64,000 bases of DNA from Clostridiales bacterium (GTDB taxonomy: Bacteria; Bacillota; Clostridia; Christensenellales; JAISNN01). Shown in pieces: positions 56,471 through 64,000 of this stretch (the first letter of the stretch is position 1; every line of letters begins with the position of its first letter). A program made the position numbers and the translations under genes. The stretch lies in assembly GCA_031275485.1 (NCBI GenBank), contig JAISOS010000019.1:1-64000 (forward strand). Direction: 5' to 3'. A model generated the notes under the pieces. That model was not told where the DNA came from. It did not search any database and worked only from the letters and a program-made list of their open reading frames with translations.

Positions 56471-59400
56471 TTATTTTTCACCTAACGCCGCACGTAAAAA
56501 GCCCGAGAGTCTTTCTATTTTCTGCGCGGTATTCAAATTCCTCGCGTTAAAGATGAGCGCGGGCGCTTTTTCAGAACCCGTCAAAACTGAATTTTTGTCT
56601 TTGGCTATCAAATTTACCAACCGTTTATGCCGCGAAAAGGTCTTGTCAAAGGTTATGCCGAGACCCCGCGCGTTTATCATAATTCTTAATGCGTCGAGCC
56701 TTCCCGCCATGTTTTTTATGAGCGCGATGTCTATCAAATTCAAAACGGAAACAGGCGGCTTGCCGTAGATTTCGTTTAATTCGGCTAAATATTTCGTTTT
56801 TCCGGCCGCATTTTCAATGCGCGCGATTTTATTGTAAATTTCAAGCTTATCCGCGCCGGAAGCATAGGAATCATCTATATAGGTATCTATATCCACGTCG
56901 AAACGCACCTCCGTCTCCACGCTCTTTTCGACCGCCTCGCCCCTTAACTCGCTCACCGCCTCTTTCAGCATACGGCTATATAACTCGTAACCCACCCTTT
57001 CCATATGCCCGTGCTGTTCCGCGCCCAAAACACTGCCCGCTCCGCGTATTTCCAAATCGCGCATGGCAAGCTTGTAACCGCTACCGAAATCCGTGTAGTC
57101 CATAACGGCGTTGAGTCTCTGCATAGCGCTTTCCGTCAAAATTTTACCAGGCTCGTACGTGAAATAGGCGTGCGCGACGAGTCCGCTCCGTCCGACGCGT
57201 CCGCGTAGCTGATACAACGTGGCAAGACCGAATTTGTCCGCGTTGCAGACGATTATGGTATTTGCGTTCGGGAGGTCTATGCCGTTTTCTATTATAGTCG
57301 TACATACAAGCAGATCCGCCTCACCGTTATAAAACGCCGTCATTTTTTCGTCGAGAACCGCGCCCGTCATTTTTCCATGCGCGACGATTATTTGTATATC
57401 GTCGGACGCGTCGAAAAGGCGGCTTATGCCGTATGCGAAGCCATCTATGCGCTCTACGTTGTTGAACAGTATAAAGCATTGTCCGCCGCGGCTTTTTTCA
57501 CGCAAAACGGCGTCCTTTATCAGACCTTCCGAATATTCCGTAACATAAGTCTCGACCGGAACGCGGTTTTTCGGCGGCGTTTCAAGCAAACTTATGTCGC
57601 GTATGCCCGAGAGCGACATATGCAGGGTGCGCGGAATAGGCGTAGCCGAAAGCGTCAGTACGTTGACGTTGTTTTTTACCGTTTTGATTTTTTCCTTATG
57701 TTCCACGCCGAATCTCTGTTCCTCATCGAGTACCAAAAGTCCTATGTCGTGAAAGCTAACGTCGTCGGAGAGCAAACGATGCGTCGCGACGATTATATTC
57801 AGCCTGCCGTCCTTTAAATCCTTTAAGACTTTTTTGACCTCCTCGCGGCTTTCAAAACGCGATAGTATGCCAACGTTCAACTTGAAATTCTTAGTTCTGG
57901 ACAAAACCGTATTGTAATGCTGCCTTGCGAGAATTGTCGTCGGCGTTAAAATCGCCGCCTGCTTGCCCTCCGTAACGACCTTAAATATCGCGCGCAGAGC
58001 GACTTCCGTCTTGCCGTAGCCCGCGTCGCCGCATAACAGCCTGTCCATAATTCTGCCGTTTTCAAGATCGCTCTTTATGTCGGCAACCGCCGTTAGTTGA
58101 TCGTCGGTCTCATCAAACTCGAAACCATCTTCAAATTCTCTCTGCCATTCCGTATCCGCGCCGTAGACATGTCCCGCCGCGCGTTCGCGCTTATTATACA
58201 ATTCCAAAAGGTTGAACGCCAGTTGCCTGACGGATTTTTTTACGCTTTCCTTGACCTTGGCGAACTCCGCGCCGCCCATTTTCGAGAGCTTCGGCTCGCC
58301 GCCTCCCGTATACTTGCTCAGCTTATCGAGATTTTCCACGGGAACAAATAAAACCTCGTCGTTTCGGTAAATCACGCGCCCGTAATCGCGTACCGTCTCG
58401 CCCGTTTTCAGCTTTGCCACGCCTATAAATCTGCCTATACCATGAATATCGTGAACGATGTAATCCCCCGCTACGGGAATATAGCCCGTTCCTTTTCTTT
58501 CCGTCTTCTTTACGGTTTTTTGTTTTCGGAACAGATCGTTCGCGCCTATTACCGCAAGCCCGCTTTTTTCAAGAATAAATCCGTTTCCGATTTTAAGCGG
58601 CGTAATGCAAACGCCTTTGAAATTCGGAGGAGGCGCGTCGGCTAAAAACACGGCGGCTGACTTTTCCGAAAGACTTTCGTAAACGGATCTCGCGCGATCC
58701 TTTTCCTTGCAACATAAAACGACGCGCTTTCCGCTTTTTAAAAGCGCCTTTAAATCACTGACAAGCGCTTCGGGATTGGAGTTGTAAGACGCGGCTCTTA
58801 TCGAGGGCATATTCAACGCAGCGTCGGGAAAAAAGACGGGATTGAGCGATGAAATCTGCAAAAAAGCAATCGCCGCCGTATTTTTTGCCCCGGAAAAGCA
58901 TGCGTCCTCCGGAACTGCCGCGTCTTTGTGCTCGCGATAGATTTCACCGCTCGCCGTCAGGTTCGCTACGCGCTCGTAAAATTCTTCGTAATAGCCTTTC
59001 AGCCGTTCTTTTATAATATTCGGTTCGTCGTACAATACCGTCGCATCATCCGGAAGCCAATCGAAAACCGTCGAAAAGCTCTCCTTCGCGAAAGGTATAA
59101 TCCAATCGAAGCCACCGTAAGCCGAGGGCTTTTCCAACCTCTCAAGCGCGCCTTCCGTTATACTCTTTATGCGCAACCTGTCCGCGCCTTTCGGTATCTC
59201 TAAGCGCGCTATACGTTCCGCCGCCAATCTCGCCGCCGCCGCGTCGTAGAGTATTTCGCAGGCAGGATAAATCGTAACGCTCCCAAGCTCTCTTATTCCC
59301 ATCATAGATTCCGCGTCTATAACTTTGACCGACTCGACTATATCCCCAAAAAAGCTTATTCTGACGGGACTTCCCGCAACGGGATAGACGTCCAGAACGT

Positions 59401-59917
59401 CGCCCCTGACCGCAAACTCGCCCAGCGCGGAAATTCTGTCCGTTTTGATATAGCCGCAAAGCGTCAGCGCGCCTGCAAGCGCGTACAAATCCGCGTCCGC
59501 ACTCGTTTCAAGCCTAACCGCGCGCTCTTTAAAAAGGCGCGGACGAGGAAGATATTGCGCCAGAGTTTCCGGTGATATCACTAATGCTCCCGCATCGTTT
59601 TCAGCTAAATCCCTTAGAACGGACAGCCGTTCACGGGATAGAGCCGCATCCGCGCCGTGCTTATAAATCAAAAAATCGTCCTTACAGGGCAGTAGCAAAA
59701 CCTTTTTTTGCATATAATCGGACAGCTTCTCCGCAACCTCGGCGGCGTGAAGCCTGTCTCGGGCGACGTACAACACAAAACGGCGGAGAATCGCCGCCGT
59801 ATGGGGTCTTGCGTTCTCCGCCATAGAAAGTATGTTGACCTTTCCGCCGCCATCCGCAATACGCTTTAATTCGGCGTAGTTCTTGTCAAGGTTTTCTATT
59901 TTTAAAAAGTCATACAT
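56471..59917 (-). CDS. mfd: Transcription-repair coupling factor Mfd
   Basis: 1148 aa; DYIVHDIHGIGRFIG, DRLLCGDAGYGKTEVALRAIFK, LLVLDEEQRFGVEHKEKIK, QLRGRVGRSGLVAHAYF. Confidence 0.98.
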   Translation of the reverse strand: MYDFLKIENLDKNYAELKRIADGGGKVNILSMAENARPHTAAILRRFVLYVARDRLHAAEVAEKLSDYMQKKVLLLPCKDDFLIYKHGADAALSRERLSVLRDLAENDAGALVISPETLAQYLPRPRLFKERAVRLETSADADLYALAGALTLCGYIKTDRISALGEFAVRGDVLDVYPVAGSPVRISFFGDIVESVKVIDAESMMGIRELGSVTIYPACEILYDAAAARLAAERIARLEIPKGADRLRIKSITEGALERLEKPSAYGGFDWIIPFAKESFSTVFDWLPDDATVLYDEPNIIKERLKGYYEEFYERVANLTASGEIYREHKDAAVPEDACFSGAKNTAAIAFLQISSLNPVFFPDAALNMPSIRAASYNSNPEALVSDLKALLKSGKRVVLCCKEKDRARSVYESLSEKSAAVFLADAPPPNFKGVCITPLKIGNGFILEKSGLAVIGANDLFRKQKTVKKTERKGTGYIPVAGDYIVHDIHGIGRFIGVAKLKTGETVRDYGRVIYRNDEVLFVPVENLDKLSKYTGGGEPKLSKMGGAEFAKVKESVKKSVRQLAFNLLELYNKRERAAGHVYGADTEWQREFEDGFEFDETDDQLTAVADIKSDLENGRIMDRLLCGDAGYGKTEVALRAIFKVVTEGKQAAILTPTTILARQHYNTVLSRTKNFKLNVGILSRFESREEVKKVLKDLKDGRLNIIVATHRLLSDDVSFHDIGLLVLDEEQRFGVEHKEKIKTVKNNVNVLTLSATPIPRTLHMSLSGIRDISLLETPPKNRVPVETYVTEYSEGLIKDAVLREKSRGGQCFILFNNVERIDGFAYGISRLFDASDDIQIIVAHGKMTGAVLDEKMTAFYNGEADLLVCTTIIENGIDLPNANTIIVCNADKFGLATLYQLRGRVGRSGLVAHAYFTYEPGKILTESAMQRLNAVMDYTDFGSGYKLAMRDLEIRGAGSVLGAEQHGHMERVGYELYSRMLKEAVSELRGEAVEKSVETEVRFDVDIDTYIDDSYASGADKLEIYNKIARIENAAGKTKYLAELNEIYGKPPVSVLNLIDIALIKNMAGRLDALRIMINARGLGITFDKTFSRHKRLVNLIAKDKNSVLTGSEKAPALIFNARNLNTAQKIERLSGFLRAALGEK

Positions 59918-60134
59918 TATTCATGGTTTGCGGTCTGTTACCGCGCGCGCACAAAATATTATCGGCGCGTTTTTCTTTTTATGTCGTTCGTTATATGTGA
60001 ACGCAACTTAATAATCGCGTATAATTAATCCTTTTAAAATTGCGGCGCCGCCGTATATATTTTTCGTCTGCACGTTTTTTCTATTTTCACGCCGTCCGCG
60101 CTATATGAACGCGCGTAATATCATAAGGCTTATT

Positions 60135-60689
60135 CTATCCGTTGTACTCGCGCATAATCCTTTCAAAATCTCTGTTATAAATATAATCGCCGACGGCTTT
60201 CGCGGCTCTTTCCGCCGATTCGGTCAATATTTTCATATCGTCCGCGCCAAGCCCGCCCAAAACATAATCTCTGAGCGGCTTTTCCGTGTCTTTTTTTATG
60301 CCTATTCTGATACGCGGAACATAACCCGCTTTTAAAATCACATCGCGCATTCCGTTGTGCGTTCCCGCGCTACCGTCTCTTCTGATTCTCAGCGTTCCAA
60401 GCGGAATATCCGCGTCGTCGTATACGATCATGACCTCGCTTTCCTTCGCGCCGTATTTGCCTATAAGCTCGCGGACCGCGTCTCCCGACAGATTCATATA
60501 AGTTTGAGGTTTGGCGATTACGATTTTTTCACTCCCATTATAGAACTTCCCCGTCAGCGACTTACATTCTTTATCCTTAAGCCTTACGTTAAGAAGCGCG
60601 GAGAGCGCGTCCGCGAACAAAAAACCCGCGTTGTGAAAAGTCCTCGCGTATTCCTCCCCAGGATTGCCGAGTCCGACCGCAATAAGCAT
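60135..60689 (-). CDS. pth: Peptidyl-tRNA hydrolase
   Basis: 184 aa; LIAVGLGNPGEEYARTFHNAGF, KPQTYMNLSGDAV, VMIVYDDADIPLGTLRIRRDGSAGTHNGMRDV. Confidence 0.98.
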   Translation of the reverse strand: MLIAVGLGNPGEEYARTFHNAGFLFADALSALLNVRLKDKECKSLTGKFYNGSEKIVIAKPQTYMNLSGDAVRELIGKYGAKESEVMIVYDDADIPLGTLRIRRDGSAGTHNGMRDVILKAGYVPRIRIGIKKDTEKPLRDYVLGGLGADDMKILTESAERAAKAVGDYIYNRDFERIMREYNG

Positions 60690-60828
60690 TTCTTTCTCCG
60701 TAATTTAAAAGATTTTTAAGTCCCGTTAAATTCTATACGAAACTAACCGTCTTTGTCAAGGAAAAACGAGACAAAAAAGAGTCGTTTCAATTTTGCGTTT
60801 TGAAACGACCCGATCTTTCATAATGCGG

Positions 60829-60958
60829 CGACGTCTGTCCGACGCCCATTTAATAAATCCCAAAAACTTATCCACCCCATTCAAAATCCCGAATAAAATA
60901 CGACGACCTCTGTCCCCGCTATTTAATAAATCCGAAAGACTTGCCTATTTCGTTCAAA
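60829..60958. repeat. Diverged ~75-bp tandem duplication covering the 3' end of the cvpA-like gene
   Basis: cgacgtctgtcc..atttaataaatccCaaaaActt..ttcaaaa (60829) vs cgacctctgtcc..atttaataaatccGaaagActt..ttcaaaa (60904). Confidence 0.7.
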
Positions 60959-61662
60959 AGACTGACGAAAACGTTGTTTTCATACATAATTTTGAACACG
61001 GTGGATTCTTCAAGATACACCATAAACGGTTGCACGACGGGTTCGGAGGAAAAGAGCGACAAAATTGCGAGAGCTATATATACGAAGAACACGACTAACG
61101 CCGCCCAAACTATCGCGCCTAAGGACTTGTCAATATATTTGAATATGCTCTTTTTAAGCAACTTCGCGAAAATTTTATTGAAAATACCAATAATGATAAA
61201 CAGCGCGATAAACAACGCGGCATAACTTACGACATAACAAAGAATAAGCGTTATCCCCGGTATAAGCAACTGCGCCATAGACGCGGGCGGGTCGAAACTT
61301 ATGACCTTAACGATGATCGCCTCCATAGTTCCCGAAAAAATGCTGAAACCGCTGTCTTTCAAAATATCCACGACGGGCACGCTCCCATCGGCGGTCTGCA
61401 AATACAGCTTACCGCCCTCCGAGAGAACGGGCTGATTCACCAAGTCGCCTAAGCCGCTGAAAAGCCCTTTGACCCAGTCGCCGATAGCCCCGCCTATTTC
61501 CATATTATAAACGTATTCGGCGACATACTTGCAAAGAAACGCTGCGGTGACAACCGAACCCGCGAAAGGCAAAATCTTTTTTATGAATTTGTACAAGCCT
61601 AGTTGCCAACCCACAATCAATCCTAAACAAAGAAATAAAACTAAAACTACGTCAAGCAACAT
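60919..61662 (-). CDS. CvpA family membrane protein
   Basis: 247 aa; LLDVVLVLFLCLGLIVGWQLGLYKFIKKILPFAGSVVTAAFLCKYVAEYVY, C-terminal 'DKSLGAIVWAALVVFFVYIAL'. Confidence 0.8.
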   Translation of the reverse strand: MLLDVVLVLFLCLGLIVGWQLGLYKFIKKILPFAGSVVTAAFLCKYVAEYVYNMEIGGAIGDWVKGLFSGLGDLVNQPVLSEGGKLYLQTADGSVPVVDILKDSGFSIFSGTMEAIIVKVISFDPPASMAQLLIPGITLILCYVVSYAALFIALFIIIGIFNKIFAKLLKKSIFKYIDKSLGAIVWAALVVFFVYIALAILSLFSSEPVVQPFMVYLEESTVFKIMYENNVFVSLLNEIGKSFGFIK

Positions 61663-62018
61663 GATTCCTTACCTTCTTAAATTAAATTTTCGATCCTCTT
61701 AAATTACATGAAAATACCGCGAGCCGCTTTTAACGTTTCCTCGCTTCCGCCGTTTTTTGACCGATCGTTTTTCAAGGAAAATTTCGTTAATATTATCATA
61801 TATATTTTTATTATATCACTAAACTAACAAAAAAGCAATATCTTTTTTATAAATTTTCGAGAATTTCAAAAAAACTATTGCCGTTTTCCGTCTTTTACGC
61901 GTTCTTTCCCGCGTTTTTTGGAAATTATTTCAAGCTTTTTATATTCGGCATACGCGATTCACCGCGCCGAAAACGAAAATTAAACTTACGCGTTTACCGT
62001 ACCTTATGTATGTTACGG

Positions 62019-62675
62019 TCATTTTATAAGGTTTTTTCCGCGCAATACTTCGCGCATTCCTTCCGTGACGGAAGCGTCTATACTTTCTAAGCTTGTCCGT
62101 TCCGATACGATATATCCGTCCGCCCATCTATCCTCGTCGTCGTCAATAAAATGAGCCATGTAGGATTTTGGCGAGCCTTTAGAGGGCTTGATAAAATTTA
62201 AACTCCCGTATCCCACGCTAATTTTATTGTCGTCCCTGCTCTTAAATACATAGCTGAGATTATATTCGGACATATCCGCACTGTCGGCGATAAAATCATG
62301 ATTGTGTCTGAAATCGACGTCAAAATTTTTACCGCTAACGGTAATTCTGTCGTCCGAATAACGGACATCCAACAAAGTAAAGCCGATTATCTTCGTTTTA
62401 TCTTTATTGCCGTATATTACCTCAATCCACCTGCCGCCTACATATTCGTTTTTAAATACGTTTTTGATTACAAAAGTCGAGGTTATAATTTTTTTTATTA
62501 TAATGTTAGTGAACAAAAACAGCAATATCAAGATTATTAGCGATACGAGGTGATATACGGCTTCCGGCAAATTAAATCTATTGTTTATCGCAGATGTAAT
62601 AACCCTCTCGATAGTCGAGCTAATTAATAATCCGAACGAATAAATTAGCAAACGCGCTTCATATAGTTTTTTCAT
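62019..62675 (-). CDS. Two-TM plus beta-strand-rich protein, Cap15 / S-2TM-beta-like architecture
   Basis: 218 aa; two N-terminal TM segments then NEYVGGRWIEVIYGNKDKTKIIGFTLLDVRYSDDRITVSGKNFDVDF...YMAHFIDDDEDRWADGYIVSERT. Confidence 0.55.
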   Translation of the reverse strand: MKKLYEARLLIYSFGLLISSTIERVITSAINNRFNLPEAVYHLVSLIILILLFLFTNIIIKKIITSTFVIKNVFKNEYVGGRWIEVIYGNKDKTKIIGFTLLDVRYSDDRITVSGKNFDVDFRHNHDFIADSADMSEYNLSYVFKSRDDNKISVGYGSLNFIKPSKGSPKSYMAHFIDDDEDRWADGYIVSERTSLESIDASVTEGMREVLRGKNLIK

Positions 62676-62745
62676 AAAAACCTCTTATTTCAGGACGTGT
62701 CTGCACACATCGAAACCGAGCGGATTCCGGTTGTGTGAGTATGAC

Positions 62746-63228
62746 TTAATATAGCTTTTTTGTCGGACTGTTAGTCCACTCTTCAAATAATTGCATACAA
62801 ACCTCTCTATCCGTATTAACCTTTTGCATAACGCCGGCATTCTTCGAGCCTGCCGCCTCTTCACTGATTTTTTTATCTCTAAATCCGATTTTATCGGTAT
62901 CAGACTGTGTACACCCGTAATAAACGACCTCAATATTCGCCCATTTTAGAGCCGCAGCGCACATCGGACAAGGCTCCGCCGTAGAGTAAATACGGCATCC
63001 GGCAAGGTCATGGGTTTTTAATTTTTTCGAGGCTATGCGGATTGCGTTTATTTCTGCATGAGCCGTAGGGTCGTTGTCGGCGAGTACCGTATTATGCGCC
63101 GTTGCGACAACAACCCCGTCTTTGACAATTACAGCGCCGAACGGTCCGCCTTCTCCGTGCGCTATTCCTGTTTTTGCGGCAAGCACGGCACGCTTCATAT
63201 AAGGATTAATCTTATTTTGTTTATTCAT
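62746..63228 (-). CDS. Nucleoside/nucleobase deaminase, guanine deaminase (GuaD)-like
   Basis: 160 aa; GGPFGAVIVKDGVVVATAHNTVLADNDPTAHAEINAIRIA, STAEPCPMCAAALKWA, C-terminal KKLY. Confidence 0.88.
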   Translation of the reverse strand: MNKQNKINPYMKRAVLAAKTGIAHGEGGPFGAVIVKDGVVVATAHNTVLADNDPTAHAEINAIRIASKKLKTHDLAGCRIYSTAEPCPMCAAALKWANIEVVYYGCTQSDTDKIGFRDKKISEEAAGSKNAGVMQKVNTDREVCMQLFEEWTNSPTKKLY

Positions 63229-63397
63229 CGCCTATAAATTTCCTTTCTCAAAAATGGTTTTTTGCCGATAGCTTTAAGATTTTTATCGCATATGTTTATA
63301 AATTCCTCATTTGAGAATCCGCCGTAGCCTTTCACAATTCGTTTTTGCTCCGCGTTTAAGAATAAGCAATTTAAACAACGATTGTACTACACGGAAA

Positions 63398-64000
63398 TTA
63401 TTTCAAGCTTTCAGGGTTTAGCGCGTATAATTCGGGTATAACAAAAAGCCCGTCCTTTCTTATCAGCCGGTCGTCAAAAAATATCGAGCCGCCGCCCGCC
63501 TCCTTCGTTTGAATGAGAACCAAATCCCAATGTATAGCCGATTGATTGCCGTTATCCGCGTCCGAATAGCAACTACCCGGAGTAAAATGAATCGAGCCGC
63601 TTATTTTTTCATCAAACAGTATGTCCCCCATAGCCTTCGTCACATACGGATTGACACCCACGGCGAATTCGCCGACATAGCGCGCGCCTTCGTCCGTATC
63701 AAAAATTTTGTTCGCCGCGTTCGTAAGCTCGGGCGTCGCGCATTCGGCCCTGACTATTTTACCCTTGGAAAAAGTCAACTTCACGCCGTTGAATTCGGTT
63801 CCGTTATAAATCGACGGCGCGTTGTACGAAATTACGCCTTCGACGCTGTCCTTTACGGGCGCGGTATAGACTTCGCCGTCGGGTATGTTTCTAAGCCCCG
63901 CACACTTGACTCCGCCTATATCCTTTATCGAAAAGCTGAGATCGGTGTTTTTCGCCGTCAGGCGTACTTTATCCGTCTTTTTCATAAGAGCGACAAGCCT
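63398..64000 (-). CDS. M29 family aminopeptidase, C-terminal part; 5' end beyond the window
   Basis: IGGVKCAGLRNIPDGEVYTAPVKDSVEGVISYNAPS, DEGARYVGEFAVGVNPYVTKAMGDILFDEKISGSIHFTPGSCY, NQSAIHWDLVLIQT; frame open to the window edge. Confidence 0.88.
   Translation of the reverse strand, partial: RLVALMKKTDKVRLTAKNTDLSFSIKDIGGVKCAGLRNIPDGEVYTAPVKDSVEGVISYNAPSIYNGTEFNGVKLTFSKGKIVRAECATPELTNAANKIFDTDEGARYVGEFAVGVNPYVTKAMGDILFDEKISGSIHFTPGSCYSDADNGNQSAIHWDLVLIQTKEAGGGSIFFDDRLIRKDGLFVIPELYALNPESLK

Noticed and set aside
62746-63228. tRNA adenosine deaminase TadA
   Set aside because: The deaminase core would fit, but the C-terminal layout and KKLY ending are closer to GuaD-type guanine deaminases.

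Overview
Chromosomal segment that looks like a spore-forming, low-to-moderate GC Gram-positive (cotJABC present; Clostridia-like is an inference). Recognisable genes: uvrA, uvrB, GH95, dnaA, cysK, an O-acetylhomoserine sulfhydrylase-type enzyme, veg, a 2x[4Fe-4S] ferredoxin, a proB-like kinase, efp, an M24 peptidase, feoA-feoA-feoB plus a FeoB-associated Cys-rich protein, cotJABC, an HNH nuclease, a TM2 protein, an amidohydrolase, GH20, Na/Pi cotransporter, GH31, MarR, ClC, a GPH/MFS symporter, mnmG, mnmE, mfd, pth, cvpA, a 2TM + beta-rich protein, a guanine deaminase-like enzyme and the C-terminal part of an M29 aminopeptidase cut by the window end. Two very large surface proteins (1532 aa repeat protein; ~1370 aa YDG/MBG-type protein) are also present. 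The window opens inside the 3' end of a group II intron (domains V/VI). The dominant unexplained signal is a family of more than 20 dispersed intergenic palindromic elements (consensus about TTAAAGTTTTTTGGAAAGGGGCGCGGGGGAAACCTTTTGTTCACAAAAGGTTTCCCCCGCGTATTTT) with paired changes in the stems, one locus being a tandem triplication. Other points of interest: candidate leaderless dnaA and uvrB, a duplicated promoter module whose -35/-10 spacer differs by one GAC triplet, a perfect 24-bp inverted repeat between pepP and efp, an orphan Cap15-like 2TM-beta protein, and dnaA separated from its usual neighbours. No CRISPR array, rRNA or tRNA gene was recognised. All calls come from reading the sequence; no database searches were run.
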